Shown piece after piece: positions 45,193-53,239 of a stretch of DNA of 64,000 bases (position 1 is the first letter of the stretch; each line of letters begins with the position of its first letter). The notes under the pieces are model-generated. The model was not told the DNA's origin and did not search any database. It saw nothing but the letters and a program-made list of their open reading frames with translations. Where the stretch lies: the NCBI RefSeq assembly GCF_015355755.1, contig NZ_JACVEE010000002.1, positions 1,302,001-1,366,000 of the forward strand. Direction: 5' to 3'. Position numbers and translations under genes: made by a program. The stretch is from Nocardia sp. XZ_19_385. Its GTDB lineage: Bacteria; Actinomycetota; Actinomycetes; Mycobacteriales; Mycobacteriaceae.

Positions 45193-45405
45193 CGGGAGTT
45201 CGGCTGTGCGGGAGGAGGAGGTCGCGTGGGCGCAGGGGCAACCGCCGGCCAGATCGACGCAGTCGACGATGAAGGTGTGGCGGGTGTGGTCGAAATCGAG
45301 GCAGATATCTTCGGTGCATTCGGGCCGCCGGGCCAGGTGCACGATGAGGGTGCCGTGGCAGTGGTCGATCGCGGATTCACAGGAATGGCAAGGCGATAGT
45401 CGCAT
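45190..45405 (-). CDS. small cysteine-rich protein
   Basis: 71 residues with nine cysteines and several histidines. It starts MRLSPCHSCESAIDHCHG and continues CTEDICLDFDH, VDCVDLAGGCPC. Cys and His spacing suggests two zinc-binding knuckles. A strong GGAGG ribosome binding site stands 6 bases before the ATG. Short homologues seem common in mycolic-acid bacteria, but no function is known to me. Possible roles include a metal-binding adaptor or nucleic-acid-binding ribbon. Confidence 0.7.
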   Translation of the reverse strand: MRLSPCHSCESAIDHCHGTLIVHLARRPECTEDICLDFDHTRHTFIVDCVDLAGGCPCAHATSSSRTAELP

Positions 45406-45501
45406 TTCTGACCTCCTGAGCGAGATCGGGTGTTCCTACGGGTCTATCACCAGGTACGCCGCAGGGGTGGGACATCAGCTGCGTGTCGGGAAAGTGCCTG
45501 T

Positions 45502-45840
45502 TCAGGGAACTTTCGGCTGGTCGTAGTTGAAGCCGAAGGCGCGAGCGCCGGTTTCGGTGCTGGGGCGGTGGCTGGTGCCGGGTTCGAAGAACAGATAGGA
45601 GCCTGGGCCGTAGTCCTTGTCGCCGTCGCGGACGGTGCCCTCGATGACGTAATAGGCCTCGCCATAGGTGGTGTGCACGTCGATATCGGGCCATTCGGCG
45701 CCGGGCGCGAGATCGATGACCCAGGGGCGAATGCCGATGGTGCCGGGCAACTCCCGGACCTGGATGCCGGGGCCGATGTCCGCCGCGGCGATTTCGTCGA
45801 TGTGGGTGGCGCGGGTAGGTCCGGTGAGCTCGGCTGGCAT
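45502..45840 (-). CDS. cupin domain protein
   Basis: 112 residues of one small cupin barrel: PGIQVRELPG, then GAEWPDIDVHTTYGEAYYVIEGTVRDGD (motif 1, with His and Glu in place of the full HxH-E set) and GSYLFFEPGTSHRPS (motif 2). It probably binds a metal and a small ligand or acts as a simple enzyme. The ATG at 45840 starts the domain; the open frame to 45948 would add residues reading back into a terminator. Confidence 0.75.
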   Translation of the reverse strand: MPAELTGPTRATHIDEIAAADIGPGIQVRELPGTIGIRPWVIDLAPGAEWPDIDVHTTYGEAYYVIEGTVRDGDKDYGPGSYLFFEPGTSHRPSTETGARAFGFNYDQPKVP

Positions 45841-45875
45841 CCTGTGATCTTGGCCGAATTCCGGGCGGAAAGAAA

Positions 45876-45910
45876 GGTGCGCGGCTCGGTGGAGTACCGA
45901 GCCGCGCACC
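45876..45910 (-). terminator. intrinsic terminator of the hypothetical gene at 45923
   Basis: A perfect 15-bp stem (GGTGCGCGGCTCGGT with complement at 45896-45910) with a 5-base loop is followed on the minus strand by TTTCTTTCC. Confidence 0.88.
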
Positions 45911-45922
45911 GGGATTCGAAGG

Positions 45923-46366
45923 TCAGACGATTCCGTTGATACCGACACCGTTGAGGACGGGAATCTTCTCCTCTACCGGCTCCGGTTGCTGCCACTGGGT
46001 CTGGGCCAAGGTTTCGAGGACGCAGACCAGCAGTAATTTGCGCCCGCGCTGCCCTGGTGTCGGTTCGGTTTCCGCGCGTCCGTCGCCACCCGGGAGCTGC
46101 GAGCGAATCGCTTTGCGCGGGTCCGGTTCCGACAGCAGCCAGAACAGTTCCGGGCCGACCAGGATCTGCTGGCCGCCGGATTCGTTGAACCACCGGCCGG
46201 ACCATTCGATCAGCAGCTCGGTGAAGGCTTCTCCGCTTCGGGTCCCCTCGGTGAATTGGTTCAGGGCGCCGGATCGGTCGTCGCTGCACTGAATTACCGA
46301 CGCCAGCCGCCGTGCGACATCGCGGAATTGATCGAAACCCTGATCTTGCCAAACTGTATGCGCCAT
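45923..46366 (-). CDS. hypothetical protein
   Basis: 147 residues, soluble, no signal peptide. It begins MAHTVWQDQGFDQFRDVARRLASV and has a helical middle (SGEAFTELLIEWSGRW) and RGRKLLLVCVLETLAQTQW near the end. I do not recognise it. It ends at a very good terminator and its downstream side is well defined. The 130-base gap upstream to the DUF2637 gene contains no other reading frame I can support. Confidence 0.6.
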   Translation of the reverse strand: MAHTVWQDQGFDQFRDVARRLASVIQCSDDRSGALNQFTEGTRSGEAFTELLIEWSGRWFNESGGQQILVGPELFWLLSEPDPRKAIRSQLPGGDGRAETEPTPGQRGRKLLLVCVLETLAQTQWQQPEPVEEKIPVLNGVGINGIV

Positions 46367-46500
46367 CGTGCTTCTCCATCGAAGTATGTGAGCGTGGCTG
46401 AAGTGGGCGAAGCGACAAGCGTGAGAGGTGAAGCGGCGCCGACGATTCTAGCGGGCGAAGCCGCAGGTCAGCGCCCATGCGGGGGTGTGTCCAGGGTGAA

Positions 46501-47247
46501 TTACCGGGGCCCGGCGGCCGTAACCAATTTGTGCGCAGTGGGATTGGTACCCGCCGCCGACTGCCGTGCGGCCGCCGCCAACGGGCTGATTCCCACCGGA
46601 ATACTGGGCACGACGGCTGCCGCCAGCGCCGCGTGTTCGGCCTCGAAAGCCTCATCGAACCGCATTTCGCCGGTATTGGTTTCCACCCAGGCGGCCAGTC
46701 GCTGATCGGTGGTCATTTCCGGCACTGCGGTTTCGGGCACCGCATTCAGCGCGGCGGCCGCGTCCAGTTTCGCCTCTCGGCTCCGCGACCACAGCAGCAG
46801 GGTGAGGTGGACGGCGAAAAGCATCGTCAACGGCATGCCCGCGTAAATCGCCACAGCCACTACGCCGCCGCCGATCTCGCGGGCGTATTGGATATTGCCG
46901 GCCACCGACACCAGCGTGGACAGCGCGAACAAGATTGTCGCGTACCACCATCCGAGGCTGTTCTTGCGGAACGATGCGGTGGCCACAATGGCGCCGACCA
47001 TCAAACCGTCGATCGCCAAGGGGACATTCGATGCCAGGCGCGGTTCCACCAGGTTGTGTACCGCGAGATTGTGCAGTGCCGCGAAGGACATCTCGAATGC
47101 CTTGTACGCCACGACAGCTGAAACGGCTGCCGAGGCGTGCAGCGGGCGCAACCGGAAATCCCATAGCCGATTCAACAACCGCTGACGACTCGGTGTAACG
47201 AGTTGCTCACTGTTCGCGGTTGCTCGCTCATCTGTGCTCGTCGTCAT
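46501..47247 (-). CDS. DUF2637-type membrane protein
   Basis: 248 residues. After a polar N-terminus there are four hydrophobic segments (VSAVVAYKAFEMSFAALHN, LAIDGLMVGAIVATASF, ATILFALSTLVSVAGNIQY, MPLTMLFAVHLTLLLWS), the DUF2637 arrangement often found in actinobacterial mobile elements. The C-terminus is an Ala-rich cytoplasmic tail. The ATG at 47247 lies 8 nt after a TACCCT element. Some relatives are plasmid-related, so this might be a remnant of mobile DNA, but no other mobile gene is adjacent. Confidence 0.65.
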   Translation of the reverse strand: MTTSTDERATANSEQLVTPSRQRLLNRLWDFRLRPLHASAAVSAVVAYKAFEMSFAALHNLAVHNLVEPRLASNVPLAIDGLMVGAIVATASFRKNSLGWWYATILFALSTLVSVAGNIQYAREIGGGVVAVAIYAGMPLTMLFAVHLTLLLWSRSREAKLDAAAALNAVPETAVPEMTTDQRLAAWVETNTGEMRFDEAFEAEHAALAAAVVPSIPVGISPLAAAARQSAAGTNPTAHKLVTAAGPR

Positions 47248-47284
47248 AAACGATGAGGGTAATGAGATTTCGGCGATTATTTCG

Positions 47285-48010
47285 TCAGGCGCGCAACCGT
47301 TCGCGACGAAGTTGCTCAACTTCGGGAAGTCGCAACGGTTCCAGGTCTTGCACACCCAATGCGCGCGCCAGCAGCAAATCCGCCAATTCCGGATTACGGG
47401 CCAGCGCCGGACCGTGCATATAGGTGCCGATCACCGAACCCTGCACCACGCCTTCCAATCCGTCGCCGACGCCATTGCCGACGCCGCGGGTGACGCGGGC
47501 CAGCCCGGTCGCATCGGAACCGAGTGTGGTTCCGCCGCGATGGTTTTCGAAGCCGGTGAGCGCGGCGGTCAGACCGGGCAGTCGCGGCGTGGTGGTCACC
47601 TCGCCGATGGCGCGGTCGGTCTGCGGCGCGGTGGTGACGTCGATCATGCCGACGCCGTCGACGCGCTCCCCGGTGGAGGTCTCGTACCAGTGGCCGAGCA
47701 CCTGGATGGCGGCGCAGATCGCCAGCACCGGAGCGCCTTTCGCGGCCGCCTGCTGCAGGCCGGGGTAGCGCTGCAGATGGCGGGTGGCCAGGCGCTGCGC
47801 CGAATCCTCCGCGCCGCCCAGGGTATAGATGTCCAGGGAGTCGGGAACCGGGTCTGCCAGCGTGATTTCGACGATCTCGGCTTTGTAGCCGCGCATGCGC
47901 AACCGCTGGCGCAGCACCAGCGCATTGCCGCCGTCGCCGTAGGTGCCCATCACATCCGGCAGCACCAGGCCGATGCGCACGGTCGAGTCGTTGGCTGTCG
48001 CAGCGCTCAT
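47285..48010 (-). CDS. gatD: lipid II isoglutaminyl synthase, glutamine amidotransferase subunit
   Basis: 241 residues of the CobB/CobQ-like amidotransferase family. Catalytic cysteine in VLAICAAIQVLGH near residue 97 and the histidine in GTYMHGPAL toward the C-terminus are visible, with TTLGSDATGLARV between. With MurT it amidates the D-Glu alpha-carboxyl of lipid II, a step essential in many Gram-positives and mycobacteria. Its start overlaps the murT stop by 4 bases (ATGA). It matches Rv3713 in M. tuberculosis. Confidence 0.92.
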   Translation of the reverse strand: MSAATANDSTVRIGLVLPDVMGTYGDGGNALVLRQRLRMRGYKAEIVEITLADPVPDSLDIYTLGGAEDSAQRLATRHLQRYPGLQQAAAKGAPVLAICAAIQVLGHWYETSTGERVDGVGMIDVTTAPQTDRAIGEVTTTPRLPGLTAALTGFENHRGGTTLGSDATGLARVTRGVGNGVGDGLEGVVQGSVIGTYMHGPALARNPELADLLLARALGVQDLEPLRLPEVEQLRRERLRA

Positions 48011-49242
48011 TTGCGCGCCTCCAGATCGCGGTTCAGGTCGCGGAACGCGGTGTAATTGGCCAGCACCTCGACGTGCCCGGCGGGGCAGGAGGCGATGGCG
48101 CGCAACGGATCCGGCACCGTGGTGTGCTCGACACCGGCATAGGTCAGGCGGACCGCGAGGTCGGTGGCGCGTTCCCCGGCGGCCACCACCTGGACGCCCT
48201 CGAAGTGCTCGAAGCGCACATCCCAGAGCCAGGACAGATCCTCGCCGTCGGGCACCTGCCCGTTCACCGCGATCACCAGGCCCGCCGAGGTGGGTTCGAT
48301 CATGGACAGCGCTTCCTGCCAGCCGGCCGGGTTCTTGGCCAGCAGCAGGCGGGCATCGTGGTCGCCGACCTGGACGGTGCGGTAGCGGCCCGCGATTTCG
48401 CGCACGGTGCCGGTGGCTTCGGCGGCCTTCGCGGGCTCGGCGCCGAGCGCGACGGCGGCGGCGACGGCCTGGGCGGCATTGCCGCGGTTCGCGCGGCCGG
48501 GCAGCGCGAGCGTCAGCGGCAGGCGGACACCGTCGGGGCCCAGCAGGTCATCGCCTTCCAGCCACCAGTCCGGTTGCGGCCGTTGGAAGTCGGTCCCGGT
48601 GCTGCGCCAGTGTTCGCCTTCCCAGAGGATCGGCTCGCCGCTGCGCGGGCAGCTGGTGGCGTCCATGGCCCAGCCGCTACCCGCCGCCACCCAGACCACA
48701 TTCGGGTGGTCGTAGGCGATGGAGGTGATCAGCACGTCGTCGCAGTTGGCGATGACCACGGTGTCGGGGTGCCGGGCCAGGCCCGCGCGCAGCTTGCGCT
48801 CGATCATGTTGATCTCGCCGACCCGGTCCAGCTGGTCGCGGCTCAGGTTCAGCAGCACGACGACGGCGGGGTTCAAAGAATCGGTGACGTGCGGCAGATG
48901 CAGCTCGTCGACCTCGATCGCGGCCAGCGCCACACCCTGGTGCACGCTGAGCGCCGCGACGATGCCGGCATCCATATTGGCGCCGTCGGCCTGGGTGGCG
49001 ACCTTGCCCAGGGTGCCCAGCGCGGCCGTCGTCATCCGGGTGGTGGTGGACTTGCCGTTGGTGCCGGTGACCAGCACCGTCCGCCGGTCCCGGCCGAGCT
49101 GATCCATGATCGTCGGATCGATTTTCAGCGCGATCAAACCGCCGATCATCGAGCCCTTGCCACGACCGGCCTTCTGCGATGCCCACGACGCGGCCGCCGC
49201 AGCTCGCAGGGCGATCCGCCCACGTACCGTTATCTCTGCCAC
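48007..49242 (-). CDS. murT: lipid II isoglutaminyl synthase, MurT ligase subunit
   Basis: 411 residues of the Mur ligase superfamily. The ATP loop is VLVTGTNGKSTTTRMTTAAL, followed by IEVDELHLPHVTDSLNP and VVLLNLSRDQLDRVGEI. The central insertion that carries a Cys4 zinc ribbon in Staphylococcus MurT is degenerate here: only MDATSCPRSGEPILWEGEHW remains, with the second cysteine replaced by serine. It pairs with GatD. The GTG at 49242 lies 7 nt after TAGACT, so the operon is probably leaderless. It matches Rv3712. Confidence 0.92.
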   Translation of the reverse strand: MAEITVRGRIALRAAAAASWASQKAGRGKGSMIGGLIALKIDPTIMDQLGRDRRTVLVTGTNGKSTTTRMTTAALGTLGKVATQADGANMDAGIVAALSVHQGVALAAIEVDELHLPHVTDSLNPAVVVLLNLSRDQLDRVGEINMIERKLRAGLARHPDTVVIANCDDVLITSIAYDHPNVVWVAAGSGWAMDATSCPRSGEPILWEGEHWRSTGTDFQRPQPDWWLEGDDLLGPDGVRLPLTLALPGRANRGNAAQAVAAAVALGAEPAKAAEATGTVREIAGRYRTVQVGDHDARLLLAKNPAGWQEALSMIEPTSAGLVIAVNGQVPDGEDLSWLWDVRFEHFEGVQVVAAGERATDLAVRLTYAGVEHTTVPDPLRAIASCPAGHVEVLANYTAFRDLNRDLEARK

Positions 49243-49249
49243 GGGGGCG

Positions 49250-49255
49250 AGTCTA
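49250..49255 (-). promoter_or_regulatory. -10 element TAGACT of the murT-gatD operon
   Basis: On the minus strand TAGACT is followed by exactly 7 nt and the GTG start of murT, marking a leaderless transcript of an essential cell-wall operon. Confidence 0.6.
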
Positions 49256-49290
49256 GGAGGTATCGAATTCCGCCGCCGTGGCGCGGCGGG

Positions 49291-49932
49291 TCAACCCTGG
49301 TAGAGCTTGGGCTCGTAATTCTCCGGGCGGTAGTAGCGCTCGAGTTCTTCGACGGATTCGGTGACCTCCGGCTGCAGCTCCTTCACCAGCTGGGCGGGCG
49401 ACGGCAGCGAGCTGACCGGCCACTTCTCCGGTTCCCAGAGGTGGCTGCGCATAAAGGCTTTGGCGCAGTGGAAGAAAATCTGCTCGATTTCGACTTCCAC
49501 GGCCAGGATCGGGCGGTGGCCGCGGACCACCATCTCGTCGAAATACGGTGCGTCACGCACCAGGCGGGCGCGACCGTTGATGCGCAGGGTTTCCCGGCGG
49601 CCGGGGACCAGGAAGATGAGGCCGACATGGGGATTGGCGAGGATATTGAGGTACCCGTCGGCGCGGCGGTTGCCGGGGCGTTCCGGAATGGCGAGGGTGC
49701 GGTCGTCGAGGACGTGCACGAATCCCGCCGGGTCGCCCTTCGGGGAGGCGTCGCAATTGCCGTCGGCGTCGCTGGTGGCGAGGATCAGGAACGGGCAGGT
49801 GGCGATCCAGTCGCGGTCCCTGGGGTGCAGGGCGACACGCTCTTTGGTGATCGCGCGGGGGACCGGATCCCCGAGCAGGCGGCGCAGGTCCGCCGGGTCG
49901 GTGATCTCGTTCGTGTCGGTGAGCTCGCGCAT
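49291..49932 (-). CDS. pyridoxamine 5'-phosphate oxidase-type FMN protein
   Basis: 213 residues with the split-barrel FMN fold: CPFLILATSDADGNCDASPKGDPAGFVHV, then TLAIPERPGNRRADGYLNILANPHVGLIFLVPG and RINGRARLVRDAPYF. This is the subgroup in which actinobacteria keep F420- or FMN-dependent reductases of unknown substrate; the signature after ASPKGDPAG fits FMN binding. It lies 10 bases downstream of the FAD oxidoreductase, in the same direction, so co-transcription is likely. The ATG follows AAGGAATCACCT. Confidence 0.83.
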   Translation of the reverse strand: MRELTDTNEITDPADLRRLLGDPVPRAITKERVALHPRDRDWIATCPFLILATSDADGNCDASPKGDPAGFVHVLDDRTLAIPERPGNRRADGYLNILANPHVGLIFLVPGRRETLRINGRARLVRDAPYFDEMVVRGHRPILAVEVEIEQIFFHCAKAFMRSHLWEPEKWPVSSLPSPAQLVKELQPEVTESVEELERYYRPENYEPKLYQG

Positions 49933-49942
49933 AGGTGATTCC

Positions 49943-51688
49943 TTACATTCGCGTGTCGAACATGTTCGGCTGACCCGCCGCGTATCGGCCCGCGTCCAGC
50001 AACCGCAGTGGCTCTAGTTCCGCCGCCCGGAACAGCGTGTACTTCCGGCAGCGTTCCGCGTTCGAACCCGCGACATCCAACAGGGCGTTCACCGCGGACC
50101 GGGCCGATTCGTTGGCGCCCTCCATGGTCGCCAGGTCCACGTTGGTTCGCACGTAATCGCCTGCGAGGAAGAGATTTTCGAGCGCACCGTGCGGTTCGGG
50201 ACGGCACTCCCAGGAACCGGCGGTGTTGATCAGCAGCGGGTCGGCATTGGCATTGCGGTTACCTTGCCGGCTGATGCCGGGATCCAGGAACCAGGAGTGC
50301 AGCGCGTCATCGCGCAGCGCGTCGCCGACGTGCGCACGCATTTGCGCCCACACCTCGCGCGCGATTTCCTGATGCGTGCATTCCTTGGCGGTTTTCCCGT
50401 ACAGCACCCCGGGGGTGTTCCAATCGGAGATATCCACCGAAAGGCAGTCCTGCACCGAACCGTCACCGAATGCGGTGAGTTTCGAAGTCCACAACTGGTT
50501 CTGGCTGATCGAGGTCAGCGACCACGGCGCGTCCACGTAGGCGGTGTGGCCGCGCGAGATATTCGAGGGCGTGCGCAGATAGAACTGGATGCCCGCCATC
50601 CAATCGACGAAAAGCCGGTCCATCGCGGCCAATTCGGGCTGGACGGCGAGCACGTCGGGCGACCAGAGGGCGCGCGCCTGCTCGGCGGCCAGCGCCACCA
50701 CGAAATAGTCGGCGTCGATGGTGCGCTGCACGCCGTTCTCGACGATCCGGGCCGCGCTGATCCGCCGGTCCCGTACTTCGAGTCCGCGGACTTCCGCGCC
50801 GAGTGCGAATCGCACGCCGAGATCGGTCAATCGGTGTGTCCACGGATCGATCCAGGCGGCATTGGTGGGCCCGTTCAGTACGCGGTCCAGCGCGCCGTCG
50901 TTGCCGACCTCGAAGGGATTGCCCAGGAACTGCTCACCCATATTGCCGATGGTGCGCACGCTCGCCACGTCTTCCTTCGCGGCGACCATGATGCTGGTCA
51001 GCGCGCGCGAGAGCAGGGCGCGGAATTCGTGGGACCGCTTGTGCCCGCCGACATAGTCGAACCAGGACATGTGCTCCCACTGCCCGAACCGGCGGGCGTC
51101 GGAGCTGGTGTAGTACACGAGCAGCCGGTTGGCGAAGTACAACCCTTCGGCGGCAGGCATTTTCAGCGCGGTGGCGAGCGCGGCGCCGACCGTTTCCTGG
51201 AAGGCCTCCGGCGTGGGCTCGATCTTGGCGCGCCGCCCCAGCGGTAGCCGGAAGTCGTCGCCGTCGCGGCGGGCGAAGCGGGCCTCGGAAACGTTGATCA
51301 GGTTGTTCCAGACGCCATCCGCGTTGCCCGCGACCGGAATCCGGCGCATGGTGTCCGGAATGTGCTGGTAGAAGCCGGGAAAGAAACGGAAGCCGTGCTC
51401 GCCGGGCAGGTCCGGCCGTCCGCCGGACCCGGTGCCCGGCACCGGGATGCTGCGCGCCTTCCCGCCGAGCGCCCGCCGCTCATAGACGGTGACCTGGAAC
51501 CCGCGCTCGGCCAGTTCGTGCGCCGCGGTCAAACCGGCCACGCCACCACCGAGCACCGCGACGCGCGGCCCATTCGGATTCGCCCCCGCGCCTGCGGCGC
51601 CCACCGCGCCGGTAGCCGTAGCAACTCCCACTGCCGCCGCCCCACGCAGCACCGAACGCCGCGAAACGGTCCAACGCTGTTCTGCCAT
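49943..51688 (-). CDS. Tat-exported FAD-dependent amine-oxidase-type oxidoreductase
   Basis: 581 residues. A twin-arginine signal (SRRSVLRGAAAVGVATATG) precedes the FAD motif RVAVLGGGVAGLTAAHELAERGFQVTVYERR. Further family segments are GEHGFRFFPGFYQHIPDTMRRIP and the C-terminal ENLFLAGDYVRTNVDLATMEGANESARSAV. This resembles flavoproteins of the hydroxysqualene dehydroxylase and phytoene desaturase class; substrate is unknown. Export folded with FAD through Tat is likely. Upstream it ends in a gap of about 280 bases with nothing recognised. Confidence 0.82.
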   Translation of the reverse strand: MAEQRWTVSRRSVLRGAAAVGVATATGAVGAAGAGANPNGPRVAVLGGGVAGLTAAHELAERGFQVTVYERRALGGKARSIPVPGTGSGGRPDLPGEHGFRFFPGFYQHIPDTMRRIPVAGNADGVWNNLINVSEARFARRDGDDFRLPLGRRAKIEPTPEAFQETVGAALATALKMPAAEGLYFANRLLVYYTSSDARRFGQWEHMSWFDYVGGHKRSHEFRALLSRALTSIMVAAKEDVASVRTIGNMGEQFLGNPFEVGNDGALDRVLNGPTNAAWIDPWTHRLTDLGVRFALGAEVRGLEVRDRRISAARIVENGVQRTIDADYFVVALAAEQARALWSPDVLAVQPELAAMDRLFVDWMAGIQFYLRTPSNISRGHTAYVDAPWSLTSISQNQLWTSKLTAFGDGSVQDCLSVDISDWNTPGVLYGKTAKECTHQEIAREVWAQMRAHVGDALRDDALHSWFLDPGISRQGNRNANADPLLINTAGSWECRPEPHGALENLFLAGDYVRTNVDLATMEGANESARSAVNALLDVAGSNAERCRKYTLFRAAELEPLRLLDAGRYAAGQPNMFDTRM

Positions 51689-51966
51689 GAGCCTCTTTGC
51701 TGCCTAGCCTCGCCGCGTCACTACATCCCCCGACGCACCACTGTAAAGCGGCGATTCCGAAGCTCCGGGACCCACCCTCCCGCTCCGCCGCACCCGGCCG
51801 CCGGGGGGATGGCAGGAGGCGCCAGCCGACGGGGTGGGTGAATACAGCGCTCCAGCCGTTCCAGGTGTACGGCGACCGACCCTACCGGGATCAACCGCGC
51901 GGGTGAGTCGATTCATGGCATACCGGACAGGGCCCACCGGGCGACACGCACAACACCTGGCTGCCG

Positions 51967-53166
51967 TCAGCCTTTGTCGCCCGGGCCTTTCCACTGCTGG
52001 GTAGCAGATCCGTCGCACGGGCGGAGGGCGGCGAATTCGCCTAGCGCGGTGAGGCAGCGCTCTGTGGCTTTGTTGGTGATCGGTCCGTTGGGGACGCGGT
52101 TCCATTCCTGGGCGGGGGAGCCGTCGCAGGTGTCGGCCTCCACTTCGGCCGAGCCTGCTGCGGTCAGGCAGGTGAAGTCGGAACGCAAAGTCTTGTCCGC
52201 CGCGGCGACCCAGGCCTGGTTGCGCTTCTTCTCGCAGCCTTGGACGCGGATCTCGTGGGTCGAGGCGCTGGCCGTGAGGCATTTGCCGCTTGGGACGGTG
52301 AGGCGCCCGCCGACCGAGTTGCCGATCGCGAGCCGGTGGATGCTGGCCTGTCCGCGGTCGTCCGAGCCGACGGTGACCTCCACCTGTTTCGGGCAGGCGC
52401 CCCCGATCTCGGTGCTGGCGACGGTGCCCGTGACGCCGCCCGCGTTGGCCCGCGGCACCTCGAATCGGGCCACCGAGTAGGGCTCGTCGAGGCAAGTCGC
52501 CGCGCGGTTGTTCCAGTCCCAGTACTCGACCCAGCTCACCATTCCGTCGGGCTTGATTGTCGCGCCCGCGCCGACTTCGATGCTGCCGATGGTCATGGTC
52601 TTGCGGTCGGTGGTGTCCTCGACCTGTGCCTGGTACCAGCCCTCGCCATCGGGCCGGAGGTGAAAGAGGTACTGATGGCCGGGCACGAATCGCTTGTCGA
52701 TGCGACAGCTTCGACCCGGCGATCCGTCGATGTCGCCGATGCAGTGCGCGCCGTTGTCGCCGGGCCGGGCGTCCTCGGCGCCCCACATCGAATAGAGGAA
52801 CATTCCGCCGCCGTCGGCATTCGCTTGCAGACCGACGTACCCGCCGTGCGTGGTGAACCCGAATTTATTGGACCAGAACACATTTCCGAGTCCGGGATCC
52901 GTGCTGATGCGAACGCCGAAGGTGACGTCGGTCAGTGGCTGGTCACCCATCCGGTACAGGGCGTAGCTGCCAGGAGTGGCGCCTTTCCCGATCGGCGGCT
53001 CGCCGATCTTCTGTGGAGGCTGCTCCGACTGTGCGAACCGGACGATCTCGGGGGGCATCGGATTGTCCTGCACGCGTTCGGCTTCCGCGCACCCGACGGT
53101 CGCCGCGACCAGGAGCGTGGTGGCGGTGCCGACGAAGGTTCGGGCGGACAGGGTTTGTTCCAGCAC
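51967..53166 (-). CDS. secreted DUF3472 protein with C-terminal ricin-type lectin
   Basis: 399 residues. The N-terminus (TFVGTATTLLVAATVGCAEA) is a signal sequence with a possible but weak lipobox cysteine. Residues about 65-220 match the DUF3472 layout (FGVRISTDPGLGNVFWSNKFGFTTHGGYVGLQ, then WYQAQVEDTTDRKTMTIG and SWVEYWDWNNRAATCLDEP). The last 120 residues have repeated Q-x-W features (RNQAWVAAADK, PAQEWNRVPNG, ATQQWKG) of a ricin B-type carbohydrate-binding domain. It may bind or modify a polysaccharide. The GTG start lies 6 nt after TAGCAT. Confidence 0.78.
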   Translation of the reverse strand: MLEQTLSARTFVGTATTLLVAATVGCAEAERVQDNPMPPEIVRFAQSEQPPQKIGEPPIGKGATPGSYALYRMGDQPLTDVTFGVRISTDPGLGNVFWSNKFGFTTHGGYVGLQANADGGGMFLYSMWGAEDARPGDNGAHCIGDIDGSPGRSCRIDKRFVPGHQYLFHLRPDGEGWYQAQVEDTTDRKTMTIGSIEVGAGATIKPDGMVSWVEYWDWNNRAATCLDEPYSVARFEVPRANAGGVTGTVASTEIGGACPKQVEVTVGSDDRGQASIHRLAIGNSVGGRLTVPSGKCLTASASTHEIRVQGCEKKRNQAWVAAADKTLRSDFTCLTAAGSAEVEADTCDGSPAQEWNRVPNGPITNKATERCLTALGEFAALRPCDGSATQQWKGPGDKG

Positions 53167-53172
53167 CGCGCC

Positions 53173-53178
53173 ATGCTA
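53173..53178 (-). promoter_or_regulatory. -10 element TAGCAT before the DUF3472 gene
   Basis: On the minus strand TAGCAT is followed by 6 nt and the GTG at 53166, again indicating a leaderless transcript. Confidence 0.45.
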
Positions 53179-53239
53179 ATCCGCTATGACCGTTTCGCCC
53201 GGTTGCCCCGCTGGCCGAACGGTCGGCGGGGCTGAAAGG

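Noticed and set aside
46501..47247. Evidence of an integrated plasmid around the DUF2637 gene
   Set aside because: No replication, transfer or integrase gene flanks it; one DUF2637 gene is not enough.
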